Part shown: one piece after another, positions 17,186 to 27,517 of the stretch
How the letters are laid out: each line of letters opens with the position of its first letter
How positions within the stretch are numbered: the first letter of the stretch is position 1
Assembly (NCBI GenBank): GCA_035575925.1
Contig: DATLXK010000070.1
Coordinates: forward strand, 1-64,000
Reading direction: 5' to 3'
Source of the DNA: DASWTL01 sp035575925
GTDB lineage: Bacteria; Bacteroidota; Bacteroidia; Sphingobacteriales; Sphingobacteriaceae
DNA: 64,000 nt
Position numbers and translations under genes: made by a program
The notes under the pieces: model-generated
What the model was told of the DNA's origin: nothing
What the model saw: the letters and a program-made list of their open reading frames with translations, nothing else
The model's database searches: none

Positions 17186-18814
17186 TTAATCTACATTATC
17201 ATGAAGAAATGAATTATTTGGCCGGATTTCAGTTATCCCATCCTCAGTAGATAATGTAAACCTGGAGACCTGGGAATCAGAAGAATGTGGTTCCTGAGGT
17301 AATGTCATCTGCTTACGTTTGTATGCAGGCTCATTTTCAAGTTCCTGCAGTCCGTTGGTGGTTCGTAATTTCATACTCAAATCTTTCAGACGTAAAATAC
17401 GTTCTTTTGATTTTCTAAGCTGCTCTTCTATAGACTCATCTGTTCTGTTTTCATCCGGATTTACCACCTCAGGTTCAGACCTTTCGCTTTTTTCGATTAC
17501 GGTTGGCTCTTGTATGATAGTAAGTTCAGGCTCAACTTCAGCAACTTTCAATTGCATATCAAATTCAATCACAGGCTCATCTTCAACGTTTTCCCGGGGT
17601 AACAAATCATGACTCATATCAAACCCGGGAGCCGGCTCAATATCACCTTTAGATTGAGGCTGAAGAAATCCTGCAAACAAGTCTGACTGAGTTTCTTCCT
17701 TTAACCTCATAACAGGAGATTCTTCTACCTCAGGCACTTCTTCAATTCTCGTAATGAAGGTATTAGAAACCTCAATTAGAGGCCGGATAAGCGGTGCATT
17801 ATCAGGTGTAAGAGGCGAAACCCTGCGTACCTGGCTTTTTTCCACTTCCCGTTCTTCTTTAGTTTGAAAACCTGTAGCGATAATGGTAACTGAAAGTTTT
17901 TCTCCCAATGATTCATCTGTACAGTTACCCCATATCAAATCGGCCGCCAAACCAGCTTCCGACTGAATAAAATCAGTAATTATACTTACTTCATCCATAG
18001 TAACCTCTTTTGCCCCTGAGCTGATGTTTAATAAGATATACCGTGCTCCTTCAATCTCGTTATCCTTTAATAATGGGGATGCCAAAGCACCCTCAACCGC
18101 ACGCAATGCCCGATTTTCACCTTCCGCCGCATAGCTGCCCATTATAGCAACGCCGCTTTCTTTCATCACTGTGCGCACATCTTTAAAATCCACGTTGATG
18201 TATCCGGGTATGGTTATGATCTCTGCAATGCCTTTTGCAGCAGTGGTTAAAATATTATCTGCCTGGGCAAATGCGGAGCCCAGAGTTAAGTTTCCAAAGA
18301 TCTCGCGTAAACGATCATTTGAAATAACAAGATAAGAATCTACATATTTCTTAAACTCTTCAAGTCCATCTTCAGCCTGCATTTTACGTCGCTTTCCTTC
18401 AAACGAGAAAGGAGTTGTAATAATACCTACTGTAAGAATATCGAGTTCTTTTGCCGCTTTTGCAATAATCGGACTTGCGCCAGTACCTGTCCCTCCCCCC
18501 ATTCCTGCAGTGATAAACAACATTTTTGTATTGCTGCCCAGCATTTCCTTGATATCATCAATATTTTCTATTGCTGAATTTTTTCCAACTTCCGGTATAG
18601 AACCTGCTCCCATTCCTTCTGTTAAACTGGCGCCCAACTGAACTTTATTAGGAATTGGACTTAATTCCAGAGCCTGGGCATCTGTATTACAGATGATAAA
18701 ATCCACGCCAGTAATTCCCTGACGATACATGTGGTTTACTGCATTACCCCCGCCGCCGCCAACACCAATAACCTTAATTATTGATGATTTTTCTTTTAGC
18801 ATTTCAAACTTCAT
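17186..18814 (-). CDS. ftsZ: Cell division GTPase FtsZ
   Basis: This 542-residue tubulin homologue forms the cytokinetic Z-ring. The N-terminal GTPase domain (about 1-320) holds VGGGGGNAVNHMYRQG, NTDAQAL, the T4 signature GMGGGTGTGASP and NVDFKDVRTVM. The remaining about 220 residues are a long acidic, low-complexity linker ending in a short conserved tail, which is much longer than the E. coli one but usual for Bacteroidota. It is the last gene of the minus-strand dcw cluster, 117 bp downstream of ftsA, and is followed by a terminator. Confidence 0.97.
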   Translation of the reverse strand: MKFEMLKEKSSIIKVIGVGGGGGNAVNHMYRQGITGVDFIICNTDAQALELSPIPNKVQLGASLTEGMGAGSIPEVGKNSAIENIDDIKEMLGSNTKMLFITAGMGGGTGTGASPIIAKAAKELDILTVGIITTPFSFEGKRRKMQAEDGLEEFKKYVDSYLVISNDRLREIFGNLTLGSAFAQADNILTTAAKGIAEIITIPGYINVDFKDVRTVMKESGVAIMGSYAAEGENRALRAVEGALASPLLKDNEIEGARYILLNISSGAKEVTMDEVSIITDFIQSEAGLAADLIWGNCTDESLGEKLSVTIIATGFQTKEEREVEKSQVRRVSPLTPDNAPLIRPLIEVSNTFITRIEEVPEVEESPVMRLKEETQSDLFAGFLQPQSKGDIEPAPGFDMSHDLLPRENVEDEPVIEFDMQLKVAEVEPELTIIQEPTVIEKSERSEPEVVNPDENRTDESIEEQLRKSKERILRLKDLSMKLRTTNGLQELENEPAYKRKQMTLPQEPHSSDSQVSRFTLSTEDGITEIRPNNSFLHDNVD

Positions 18815-18931
18815 ATTGTATGAGTTTATGTGATTTCTTAGTTAGACAGTACTTTTTGTAATATTAATCAATTTTGCACACGCGTTTTCCACAAATGTTA
18901 AAAGTGTGGAAAAATCGCTTCTTGTTGATAA

Positions 18932-20287
18932 TTAACGGATGTAATCTTCATCCTTAATATCATCTTTTATAAACTTTGCACCTTTTTGAAGAAGTTTGTC
19001 AAATAATCCGAACCCGCTCTTTTTGTTTTTTTCGTTCTCTATAACCTTTTCAACAATTACTCCCGGTTGCTTCACCATATCAAGCATCTGTTCCGTTTTT
19101 TGTATTCCTTTAATAAGCAATCCGATACCGGTTGCATACATTGGGCTTTTCAGATCGTCATATATATTTTTGGGGAGCACTTCATTCTTAGCCAAATGCT
19201 CATTTGGATAGCCTACCCGGCAATCCAGTCCGGTAACATATTCTACCAACTGTGGCAGGTGTTTAAGTTGTGAACCGCCGCCGGTAATTACAATTCCTGC
19301 AATCAGTTTTTTCTCATATCCCGAAGATTTTATTTCATAATAAACATGCTCTATGATCTCTTCCATTCTGGCCTGAATCACATACGCGAGATTTTTAACA
19401 GATATCTCTTTAGCTTCTCTTCCTCTTAACCCGGGCACGCTAATAATTTCATTGTCCCGGTTTTCATCAGCTAATGCTGAACCGAAACGGGTTTTAAGCA
19501 GTTCTGCCTGGTTACGCATTACGGAGCAACCTTCACGTATATCTTCTGTGATGCTATTTCCCCCAAAAGGAATTACTGCGGTGTGCCGGATGATGCTTTC
19601 ATGGAAAATAGCAATGTCAGTTGTACCTCCGCCAATATCCACTAAAACTACACCGGCCTCCTTCTCTTCATCGCTGAGAACAGATTCGGATGATGCCAGA
19701 GGTTCCAGTATGAGTTCCTGTGTTTCCAGGTTTGCATTTCCAACACACTTCAATATATTTTTTACAGCACTAACATGGCCTGAAATGATATGAAAATTAG
19801 CCTCCAAACGTACACCGGCCATCCCGATAGGATCTTTGATCCCAGGCTCGTTGTCAACCGTAAATTCTTGCGGAAGAACGTGTATGATCTCTTCTCCGGG
19901 AGGCATTACCAATTTGTACATATCCTCAATAAGCTTATCAATATCCTTTCGCTGTATCTCGGTATTAAGTTCTTTACGTGTAAAAATACCCCGGTGCTGC
20001 AAACTTTTGATGTGCTGCCCTGCAATACCTACGTTTACAATTTTTACATCAACATTTGACTGAACACTGGCTTGCTCAACAGCCTGTAAAATGCCGTGAA
20101 CGGTTTTTTGGATGTTTGAAACCACTCCACGTGTCACTCCCGCTGATTCCGCTCTCCCCATCCCCAGTATTTCGATTTTACCATGGCTGCTCCTACGACC
20201 TACGGTAACACAAATTTTAGTCGTGCCGATATCTAAACCCACAACAATTGGTGAGTTTTTGGCAGAGGTAGAGTTATCCTTTTCCAT
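18932..20287 (-). CDS. ftsA: Cell division protein FtsA
   Basis: The 451-residue actin-like ATPase tethers FtsZ to the membrane. Phosphate-1 motif VGLDIGTTKICVTVG, the SHS2-type 1C insert (about 90-170), phosphate-2 VLVDIGGGTTDIAIF and adenosine motif GIVITGGGSQLKHL are all present. The C-terminus is basic and amphipathic (FGLFDKLLQKGAKFI), as expected for the membrane-targeting helix. The gene lies between ftsQ (11 bp upstream) and ftsZ. Confidence 0.96.
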   Translation of the reverse strand: MEKDNSTSAKNSPIVVGLDIGTTKICVTVGRRSSHGKIEILGMGRAESAGVTRGVVSNIQKTVHGILQAVEQASVQSNVDVKIVNVGIAGQHIKSLQHRGIFTRKELNTEIQRKDIDKLIEDMYKLVMPPGEEIIHVLPQEFTVDNEPGIKDPIGMAGVRLEANFHIISGHVSAVKNILKCVGNANLETQELILEPLASSESVLSDEEKEAGVVLVDIGGGTTDIAIFHESIIRHTAVIPFGGNSITEDIREGCSVMRNQAELLKTRFGSALADENRDNEIISVPGLRGREAKEISVKNLAYVIQARMEEIIEHVYYEIKSSGYEKKLIAGIVITGGGSQLKHLPQLVEYVTGLDCRVGYPNEHLAKNEVLPKNIYDDLKSPMYATGIGLLIKGIQKTEQMLDMVKQPGVIVEKVIENEKNKKSGFGLFDKLLQKGAKFIKDDIKDEDYIR

Positions 20288-20298
20288 ATAATAAAGTA

Positions 20299-21183
20299 TT
20301 AAATTTTTATAACTGTATCTTTCGTTGTTTTAATTTTCTTAAGACTATCAATCAAAGGTTTTGAAATCCGTCCCCTACTAGCAATAGCCGTGCTGTCAAT
20401 TTCATTCTTCACACAAACAACCTGATTAGTATATTTTATGTTAATAGTTTTATAAGCCCCCCAGCCTACTTTAGGCATAGCTTTTTTATAAAACATCAGC
20501 AGGTTTGTAAATTTGGTTTGTAATGAATCAGCATTTCCAAGAATGATCTTATGATTACCTACACGTGGCACCAGCTCAATCTCTGATTTACTATTTACAA
20601 ATATTTGTTCTATCTGGTGGCGCCATAATGTATCTCTTTCTATGAATAATGCCGTATGAAACAGATCACGCGCCAAAGCAGTTTTTAAGGTATCAATAAT
20701 GCCAGAGAAATTTTCCAGGATATGACCATTTGCAACTAAAACCCTGGCGGTAAATACTTGAGAGGTTGGCACTTTTAACCCGTTTCGGTCAATATAAAAA
20801 TCCTGATTAGCCATATTTAATACCCGTAATAAAGGTTCCCGCTGTTTGATCTGTACCTGGATTACCCCGTTCATATCAGCGTATACTTTTGCAGCCTCAA
20901 TAAATGGGTTAGCCCGCAACGCCGCCTCTAACCGATGAATATTAATTTGCGCCAGATTTCTTCCAACTAATTGACCGGATGCATTTTGCAAAATATTATC
21001 AATTTCAGACCGCTCAACAAAAGTTTGATTACCGGGAATAATTACTTTTACGTCTTTACAAATGGTACTGTCTTTTTTTATTTCAATAAAACTCATCAGT
21101 AATACCAGACCACTCAGGCTCACTACCCAAATACATCCGTACATCACGGCCTTCCAATTTATTCTTTTTAACAGGTCAATCAT
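20299..21183 (-). CDS. ftsQ: Cell division protein FtsQ
   Basis: The 294-residue bitopic protein has one N-terminal membrane helix (about 13-31, MYGCIWVVSLSGLVLLMSFI), a POTRA-like region (about 40-115) and a beta domain ending in NIKYTNQVVCVKNE. Sequence conservation in FtsQ is low; the call leans on position between murC and ftsA, length and topology. The start overlaps the murC stop by 4 bp. It is expected to bridge early and late divisome proteins in the periplasm. Confidence 0.88.
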   Translation of the reverse strand: MIDLLKRINWKAVMYGCIWVVSLSGLVLLMSFIEIKKDSTICKDVKVIIPGNQTFVERSEIDNILQNASGQLVGRNLAQINIHRLEAALRANPFIEAAKVYADMNGVIQVQIKQREPLLRVLNMANQDFYIDRNGLKVPTSQVFTARVLVANGHILENFSGIIDTLKTALARDLFHTALFIERDTLWRHQIEQIFVNSKSEIELVPRVGNHKIILGNADSLQTKFTNLLMFYKKAMPKVGWGAYKTINIKYTNQVVCVKNEIDSTAIASRGRISKPLIDSLKKIKTTKDTVIKI

Positions 21184-22532
21184 TGGCTTAAAATCTTTTT
21201 TAAAGGCTCAATCAATGTATCTATATCACCGGCTCCTACTGTTAAAAGCAATTCGGGTCTTTCCTTCTCTACATAATTCAATGCCTCTTGCATACTGCAT
21301 ATTCTTTTCTTCTCCAGAGCGACATCATTAAGTATTATTTTTGATGTGACCCCTTCTATGGGCAATTCCCGGGCAGGATAAATATCAAGCATAATCAGGT
21401 TATCACTCATTCCCAATACTTCTGAAAAACCACTTGCAAAATCCCTTGTGCGTGTGAATAAATGAGGCTGAAATATGGTTGTCAACTTTTTATTCGGATA
21501 CAGCGACTTTACTGCTGAAATACATGCACGCAGTTCTTCCGGATGATGCGCATAATCATCGATGTAAATATGCTTTTCTGTTTTAACAATATATTCAAAT
21601 CGGCGCTTAACACCCTGGTATGTTGCTAAAGCATCTTTTATTTTACTGCTCTCTACCCCGACAATTAATGCGGCCTGAATAGCGGCTAATGCATTTTCAA
21701 CATTATGCAGGCCGGGCAGACCAAGTTTAATGTCTTTGATGTTAACAAGGCTGCTGTTAAAATCAAAGTAAAACTCCCCGTTTTGTATGCGGATATTTTG
21801 CGCTGTCACGTCAGCATCTGATGTTCCTGAATAAGTGACCGCTTTTTGAAGATCAAGGCCTTCAGGACATAACAGTTTACCACCAGGCTTCACCTGCGAA
21901 ACAAATAATTTAAAGGATTCTGTAAGATGTGATTCATCACCATATATATCCAGATGATCAGCATCCATCGAAGTAACTATAGCAATATCAGGATGTAGAG
22001 CAAGAAAGGAGCGATCATACTCATCGGCCTCTACTACAACCACATTGTTATCGCCAAACAATACGTTAGTTGCATAATTAGTTGCAATACCTCCTAAAAA
22101 TGCAGAACAATCAAATCCGGAGTGCTTTAAAATATGTGCAACCATACTGGAAGTAGTGGTTTTACCATGAGTACCGGCAACAGCAATGGTAAACATACTT
22201 CTACTGATTATTCCCAGAACCTCAGAACGCTTCTTTAATTCAAAATTATTATTCTTGAAAAAATTCAGAATGTCTGAATCTTTTGGAATTGCAGGTGTGT
22301 AAATAATCAGGGTAGTCTTCTCAGCTATTTTATATTCAGCAGGAAGCTCATTAGCAAGGTCATTGTAGGTAATGTGTATGCCTTCATCGATTAAACTTAT
22401 TGTTAACGGGGTTTCTGTACGGTCATATCCGCTAACTTTACAGCCACGTTTATTGAAATACCGGGCAAGGCCACTCATGCCAATACCGCCGATACCAATT
22501 AAATAAACCCGCTGTATAATATTCAACTCCAT
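21180..22532 (-). CDS. murC: UDP-N-acetylmuramate--L-alanine ligase
   Basis: The 450-residue Mur ligase has the N-terminal UDP-binding motif LIGIGGIGMSGLARYF, the ATP-binding loop AGTHGKTTTSSMVAH, the central EADEYDRSFL and the C-terminal YIDDYAHHPEELRA. It adds L-alanine to UDP-MurNAc, the first amino-acid step of the peptidoglycan stem. It overlaps murG by 1 bp (TAATG) and ftsQ by 4 bp, as in a tightly coupled operon. Confidence 0.97.
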   Translation of the reverse strand: MELNIIQRVYLIGIGGIGMSGLARYFNKRGCKVSGYDRTETPLTISLIDEGIHITYNDLANELPAEYKIAEKTTLIIYTPAIPKDSDILNFFKNNNFELKKRSEVLGIISRSMFTIAVAGTHGKTTTSSMVAHILKHSGFDCSAFLGGIATNYATNVLFGDNNVVVVEADEYDRSFLALHPDIAIVTSMDADHLDIYGDESHLTESFKLFVSQVKPGGKLLCPEGLDLQKAVTYSGTSDADVTAQNIRIQNGEFYFDFNSSLVNIKDIKLGLPGLHNVENALAAIQAALIVGVESSKIKDALATYQGVKRRFEYIVKTEKHIYIDDYAHHPEELRACISAVKSLYPNKKLTTIFQPHLFTRTRDFASGFSEVLGMSDNLIMLDIYPARELPIEGVTSKIILNDVALEKKRICSMQEALNYVEKERPELLLTVGAGDIDTLIEPLKKILSQ

Positions 22533-23629
22533 TATCCGGCAATTTTTAATACTTCATCTGCAATTATCTCGTCTGCCATTGGTTGTGCCATCAGGCCAAT
22601 ATTATTTCCCAGTTCCCTTATCTTATCAGGATTATTTATCAAACTCAGTGCGACATCAACCAGCTCCTGTTCAGCTATATTATCTGCAACCATTAACGCT
22701 GCATTTTTATCTACCAAAGCCATTGCATTTTTTGTCTGATGATCTTCGGCCACATTTGGTGAAGGCACCAGGATAACGGGTTTTTTAATTACGCTCATCT
22801 CTGCAATACTGCCTGCCCCGGCCCTGGAAATTATCACATCAGCCATTGCATAAGCCAGATCCATGCGGTTTAAAAATTCCATGACTTTTATACCTGCATG
22901 AGTTTTCCCATTCAGTTGTTCGGCTATTGATTTATAATAAAATTTCCCGGTTTGCCATATTAATTGCACATCTGCAGCAACTAACTTTTCAAGGCCTGCT
23001 AACATACTTTTATTGAGAGTACCTGCACCCAGACTACCGCCAATAACCAGGATCGTTTTCTTATTTTGTTTTAACTCAAAAAATACCGAAGCTTCTGAAC
23101 GCTTATTTTCAATAGCTACTGATTCTTTTCTTATCGGATTACCTGTCAGTAGAATTTTATCCTGAGGAAAAAACTGCTGCATCCCTTCAAAAGCCACACA
23201 AACAAGTTTCGCCTTTTTTCCAAGCCATTTATTAGTTATACCGGCAAAAGAATTCTGTTCCTGAATAATGTAAGGCACATTCATCATACCCGCAGCATAT
23301 AACAAGGGACCAGAGGCATAGCCACCTACACCCACAGCCACATCAGGCTTAAATTCTTTAATTACTTTTCTCGCCTTTATTACAGATACCAGCATTTTAT
23401 ACGGAAGCAAAATATTCTTCCACAGTGCTTTGCGCTGAAATCCCTGAATATCCAGGCCAATTATTTTATAACCTGCAGCAGGCACTTTTTCAATTTCCAT
23501 TTTTCCGCTGGCACCAACAAAAAGTATTTCTGTATCAGGTTGTATATGCTTTAATGCATTAGCAATAGCTACAGCGGGGAAAATATGCCCTCCTGTACCT
23601 CCACCGCTTATGATTACACGTTTTGCCAT
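22532..23629 (-). CDS. murG: UDP-GlcNAc:lipid I N-acetylglucosaminyltransferase
   Basis: The 365-residue GT28/GT-B enzyme shows the Gly-rich N-terminal loop ISGGGTGGHIFPAVAIANAL, the second loop VIGGSLGAGTLN and the C-terminal ISRAGAGSIAEM and PSPNVAEDHQTKNA donor-binding motifs. It converts lipid I to lipid II at the inner face of the membrane. A 1-bp overlap links it to murC, and a 78-bp gap holding a palindromic repeat separates it from ftsW. Confidence 0.97.
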   Translation of the reverse strand: MAKRVIISGGGTGGHIFPAVAIANALKHIQPDTEILFVGASGKMEIEKVPAAGYKIIGLDIQGFQRKALWKNILLPYKMLVSVIKARKVIKEFKPDVAVGVGGYASGPLLYAAGMMNVPYIIQEQNSFAGITNKWLGKKAKLVCVAFEGMQQFFPQDKILLTGNPIRKESVAIENKRSEASVFFELKQNKKTILVIGGSLGAGTLNKSMLAGLEKLVAADVQLIWQTGKFYYKSIAEQLNGKTHAGIKVMEFLNRMDLAYAMADVIISRAGAGSIAEMSVIKKPVILVPSPNVAEDHQTKNAMALVDKNAALMVADNIAEQELVDVALSLINNPDKIRELGNNIGLMAQPMADEIIADEVLKIAG

Positions 23630-23631
23630 AG

Positions 23632-23670
23632 CCTCACCCCGACCCTTTCCTATCAGGAGAGGGAGTTATA
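23632..23670. repeat. Dispersed palindromic intergenic repeat (murG-ftsW gap)
   Basis: The block with CCTCACCCCGACCCTTTCC, then TATCA, then GGAGAGGG forms a small hairpin. It looks like the REP-type mini-repeats scattered between genes in many Bacteroidota genomes; similar ones occur at 24884 and 34728. Confidence 0.5.
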
Positions 23671-23707
23671 TTTATTTATTAATGATTTCATACACATAGT
23701 TTATTGC

Positions 23708-24883
23708 TTATCCCATTGCAGGAATTTCGCCTACAATTATCTTTTCATTCTTACTATTTAATTCCTGTTGTTTTTTCTCGTCTATATCGCGGCTAACGCT
23801 CAGTATAATACCGAAAGCTATACTGGTAAATAGTATGGATGTTCCACCCATACTTACTAATGGTAAGGGCACACCTGTAACCGGCCCCAGGCCAACGGCG
23901 ACAGCCATATTGGCAAATGCCTGTATTGTGAGGCTAAAACTCAGACCCGCTGCCAGCAAGGCCCCAAACGCCTTCGGACTTTGCGTAACTATCAAAATAC
24001 ATCGCCATAGAAAAACGAGATACATGATCACCAGTATAACACCACCCACTAACCCATACTCTTCAATAATAAGTGCGTATACAAAATCTGAATACGGATG
24101 CGGAAGAAAATTACGTTGTGTACTGTTTCCAGGGCCTTTGCCAAAAATACCTCCTGTAGCAATGGCTATTTTTGCCTGGGTTGCCTGGAACGATTTATCC
24201 GGATCTGCTTTCTCAGGGTGTATAAATGCATTAACACGAGATATATATGTTTGACGTCGTGAACCCATTAAAACTACGCCAGTAAGTAAAATTGCCACCC
24301 CCAAACAAACTATTGCTATCTGTTTAATACTGATCCGACCAATAATCAATAATAAAATACTCACGCTAAAAAGCATTAAGGCGGTTGATAAATTAGCCAG
24401 TGCAATCAGAACGAATATTACACAAACAGAACTCATGATAGGCAAAAAAGCCTTTTTTACATCTTTAATATTTTCCTGTTTTCTCGTTAATGTTCTGGCC
24501 AGAAAGGTGATTAATGCGAGTTTAGCCAAATCGGAAGTTTGAAATGTTTGGTTAATAACCGGTATGGTTACCCAACGACTGGCATCATTTACAGTGTTAC
24601 CAAACATCAATGTATAAAGCAATAAAGGGATCGTGATTATCATCAGCACTTTAGAAATACCTGCATAATATCTATAATCCAGTAAATGAGAGAAATACAT
24701 CAGGGCAAGGCCGCCAATAATCATCACCAGATGTTTGATCAGGTAATATTCAGAAGATTTATCATTCTTATAAGCAATGGTACCGGTTGAGCTGTATACT
24801 GCCAGTAATGACCATATAGATAGCAGAATCACGATAAGCCATATCCACCGGTCCCCTTTTGTTTTATTAATGATTGTTTCCAT
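23708..24883 (-). CDS. ftsW: Lipid II polymerase FtsW (SEDS family)
   Basis: The 391-residue, roughly ten-helix membrane protein has SEDS signatures including VYSSTGTIAYK near the N-terminus, GGIFGKGPGNSTQRNFLPHP and the closing LPLVSMGGTSILFTSIAFGI. SEDS proteins polymerise lipid II together with a cognate class B PBP; here that is the PBP encoded at 28974. Position between murD and murG supports FtsW rather than RodA. Confidence 0.94.
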   Translation of the reverse strand: METIINKTKGDRWIWLIVILLSIWSLLAVYSSTGTIAYKNDKSSEYYLIKHLVMIIGGLALMYFSHLLDYRYYAGISKVLMIITIPLLLYTLMFGNTVNDASRWVTIPVINQTFQTSDLAKLALITFLARTLTRKQENIKDVKKAFLPIMSSVCVIFVLIALANLSTALMLFSVSILLLIIGRISIKQIAIVCLGVAILLTGVVLMGSRRQTYISRVNAFIHPEKADPDKSFQATQAKIAIATGGIFGKGPGNSTQRNFLPHPYSDFVYALIIEEYGLVGGVILVIMYLVFLWRCILIVTQSPKAFGALLAAGLSFSLTIQAFANMAVAVGLGPVTGVPLPLVSMGGTSILFTSIAFGIILSVSRDIDEKKQQELNSKNEKIIVGEIPAMG

Positions 24884-24917
24884 AAGCCCTCCTAAATCCT
24901 CCCTAAAGGGAGGACTT
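24884..24917. repeat. Dispersed palindromic intergenic repeat (ftsW-murD gap)
   Basis: TCCTCCCT and AGGGAGGA arms around AA form a tight hairpin, preceded by a second copy of the CCCTCC half. It occupies nearly the whole gap between murD and ftsW and resembles a REP-like element. Confidence 0.55.
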
Positions 24918-24923
24918 CAAAAT

Positions 24924-26276
24924 TTATAACTCTTTTACAGCCTGTTTAAACTGGTTACCCCGATCTTCATAATTCTTGAACAAGTCGAAACTGGCACATG
25001 CCGGAGACAGCAAAACCGTATCTCCTTTTTTTGCCAGGTGGTAAGCAATTTCTGTAGCCTCTGCTGCCGAAAATGTATTAACAATTACTTCTACATCATC
25101 TTCAAAAGCCTCATGTATACGCCTATTATCTCTACCAAGACATACAATTGCCTTCACTTTGCTCTTAACCAGATCTTTAAGCATGGTATAATCGTTGCCT
25201 TTATCAACCCCTCCAAGTATCAGCACTACTTCCGATGGCATACTTTCAAGGGCATACCATGTAGAATTTACATTTGTAGCCTTTGAATCGTTAATAAAAT
25301 TGATGCCTGATATTCGGGCCACATGCTCAAGCCGATGCTCAATATTTTTAAAACTGCCCATGCTTTCGCGGATAGTTTCATTCCGCAACTCTAAAACTTT
25401 AGCAACAATACCGGAAGCCATTGAGTTGTAGATGTTGTGTTTGCCCTGCAGGGCCAAATCAGTAATAGACATGGTTAAAATTGGTTGAGTAGTTTGGTTA
25501 AGATTTATGTTAATGTGATCTTCCTTGAGATATGCGCCGGGCTCTACTATATTTTTAATAGAAAAGGGGTAGGCAGTAGCTTTTACTTCGTGGCTTTTTA
25601 ATCCCTTCAAGGTTTCAGCATCATCTTCACAAAAAATGAATACATCATTCGGCGTTTGATTTTGTATAATGCGAAACTTTGAATTGAGATAATTCTCCAT
25701 TTTATAATCATACCTGTCCAGGTGATCAGGAGTAATATTAAGCAGTACTGCAATATCGGCCCTGAATTCATACATATTATCAAGCATGAAACTGCTGATC
25801 TCCAATACATACCAATCAAATTGTTCGGCAGCCACCTGTCTGGCAAAGCTTTTACCAATATTACCTCCTAAACCCACATTTAATCCTGCATTTTTAAGTA
25901 TATGCCAGATTAGCATGGTAGTGGTTGATTTTCCATTTGACCCGGTAATGCAGATCATTTTAGCATCCGTGTAACGGCCTGCAAACTCAATTTCTGAAAT
26001 TACTGGAATACCTTTTTTAAGCAACTCTATTACTATTGGAGCCTTATCCGGTATACCGGGACTTTTAATTACTTCTTTTGCTATTAGTATTTTCTCTTCA
26101 GTATGTTGATTGGCTTCGTAATCAATTCCATATTTATCAAGTTCAGATTTGTACTGATCAGCTATGTCTCCAAAATCGGATACAAAAACCTTGTACCCCT
26201 GTTTCTGAGCCAGGTATGCTGCCCCCACTCCGCTTTCGCCGGCGCCTAATACAACTATGTATTTTTCGCTTTCCAT
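24924..26276 (-). CDS. murD: UDP-N-acetylmuramoylalanine--D-glutamate ligase
   Basis: The 450-residue Mur ligase has the Rossmann start VVLGAGESGVGAAYLAQKQG, the ATP loop ITGSNGKSTTTMLIWHIL, NITPDHLDRYDYKMENY and FINDSKATNVNSTWYALES. It adds D-glutamate to UDP-MurNAc-L-Ala. The start overlaps the mraY stop by one base. Confidence 0.97.
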   Translation of the reverse strand: MESEKYIVVLGAGESGVGAAYLAQKQGYKVFVSDFGDIADQYKSELDKYGIDYEANQHTEEKILIAKEVIKSPGIPDKAPIVIELLKKGIPVISEIEFAGRYTDAKMICITGSNGKSTTTMLIWHILKNAGLNVGLGGNIGKSFARQVAAEQFDWYVLEISSFMLDNMYEFRADIAVLLNITPDHLDRYDYKMENYLNSKFRIIQNQTPNDVFIFCEDDAETLKGLKSHEVKATAYPFSIKNIVEPGAYLKEDHININLNQTTQPILTMSITDLALQGKHNIYNSMASGIVAKVLELRNETIRESMGSFKNIEHRLEHVARISGINFINDSKATNVNSTWYALESMPSEVVLILGGVDKGNDYTMLKDLVKSKVKAIVCLGRDNRRIHEAFEDDVEVIVNTFSAAEATEIAYHLAKKGDTVLLSPACASFDLFKNYEDRGNQFKQAVKEL

Positions 26277-27517
26277 TACCGGAGTTTAAGAGTTATTATA
26301 GTTAAGATAGCCAGCATAATTCCAATGATCAGGAAACGCATTACGATCTTTGCTTCGTGGTAACCTTTTTTCTGGTAGTGATGATGTAATGGCGACATGA
26401 GGAATATCCGCCGGCCTTCACCGTATCTGCTCCTTGTATATTTAAACCATCCTACCTGAAGAAGCACCGAAACATTTTCAATTAAAAACACACCGCACAA
26501 AATGGGAATCAGCAATTCTTTACGAATCATAATCGCAAATGCTGCAATTATCCCCCCAATTGCCAGACTTCCTGTATCACCCATAAAAACCTGGGCGGGA
26601 AATGAATTGTACCATAAAAAACCAACGCATGCCCCCACAAAGGCCCCCGCGAATATTACCAGCTCACCCGAATTGGGTATGTACATAATATTCAAATAAT
26701 CAGCGATGATGGTGTTGCCTGATACATAGGCCAGTATAGCTAATGTAACTCCAATTATGGCAGATGTGCCCGTAGTAAGGCCATCAATTCCATCTGTAAT
26801 ATTGGCTCCATTTGATACTGCCGCAATAATTACTATTACCACAAACAGAAATACAACCAAAGCATATTTGTCATACCCTTTACCAAATACACTTAATACC
26901 TTAGCATAGTCGAATTCGTTATTTTTATAGAATGGAACATTGGTTTTAGTTGATTTAAGGTTCTGGGTAAAATAATAATCATCCCCTTTTTTATGAACTT
27001 CTAACGGAGCATTTGCAGTTGCAGGCAACGTAACTGCTTCCCTGACTACAATAGCCGGATGAAAATACATGGTCCACCCAATAATTAAAGCCAGGCCAAC
27101 CTGCCCCATAATTTTAAACCGCCCTGCAAGTCCTTCTTTATCTTTTTTGAAAACCTTAATGTAATCGTCAATAAAGCCGATAACACCCATCCAAATGGTA
27201 GTTATCAGCATCAGAATTATGTAAATATTCTCCAGTTTGGCAAATAAGAGGGTAGGAATCAATATTCCTAAAAGGATAATAAGCCCGCCCATTGTTGGAG
27301 TGCCCTGCTTGTTCATTTGCCCTTCAAGACCCAGATTTCTTACCGTTTCACCAACCTGTTTTGTATGCAAATATTTAATCAGGCGGCTTCCGTAAACTGT
27401 GGTTATAACCAATGAAAGAATTACGGCCATGGCCGTGCGGAAAGAAATAAACTGGAACAGACCTGCTCCAGGGATATCGAATCGCCTATCAAGGTATGTG
27501 AACAGATAATATAGCAT
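26276..27517 (-). CDS. mraY: Phospho-N-acetylmuramoyl-pentapeptide transferase
   Basis: The 413-residue polytopic enzyme has the conserved GTPTMGGL segment, the IGFIDDYIKV acidic motif, NITDGIDGLTTGTS and the MSPLHHHYQKKGYHEAKIV histidine motif. It makes lipid I from UDP-MurNAc-pentapeptide and undecaprenyl phosphate. It is about 50 residues longer than E. coli MraY because of a periplasmic insert (about 155-205, rich in Lys, Asp and Tyr), which is a common form in Bacteroidota. Confidence 0.97.
   Translation of the reverse strand: MLYYLFTYLDRRFDIPGAGLFQFISFRTAMAVILSLVITTVYGSRLIKYLHTKQVGETVRNLGLEGQMNKQGTPTMGGLIILLGILIPTLLFAKLENIYIILMLITTIWMGVIGFIDDYIKVFKKDKEGLAGRFKIMGQVGLALIIGWTMYFHPAIVVREAVTLPATANAPLEVHKKGDDYYFTQNLKSTKTNVPFYKNNEFDYAKVLSVFGKGYDKYALVVFLFVVIVIIAAVSNGANITDGIDGLTTGTSAIIGVTLAILAYVSGNTIIADYLNIMYIPNSGELVIFAGAFVGACVGFLWYNSFPAQVFMGDTGSLAIGGIIAAFAIMIRKELLIPILCGVFLIENVSVLLQVGWFKYTRSRYGEGRRIFLMSPLHHHYQKKGYHEAKIVMRFLIIGIMLAILTIITLKLR

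Noticed and set aside
26857..27060. Insertion in MraY as an unusual feature
   Set aside because: The extra periplasmic segment is common in Bacteroidota MraY and all catalytic motifs are intact.
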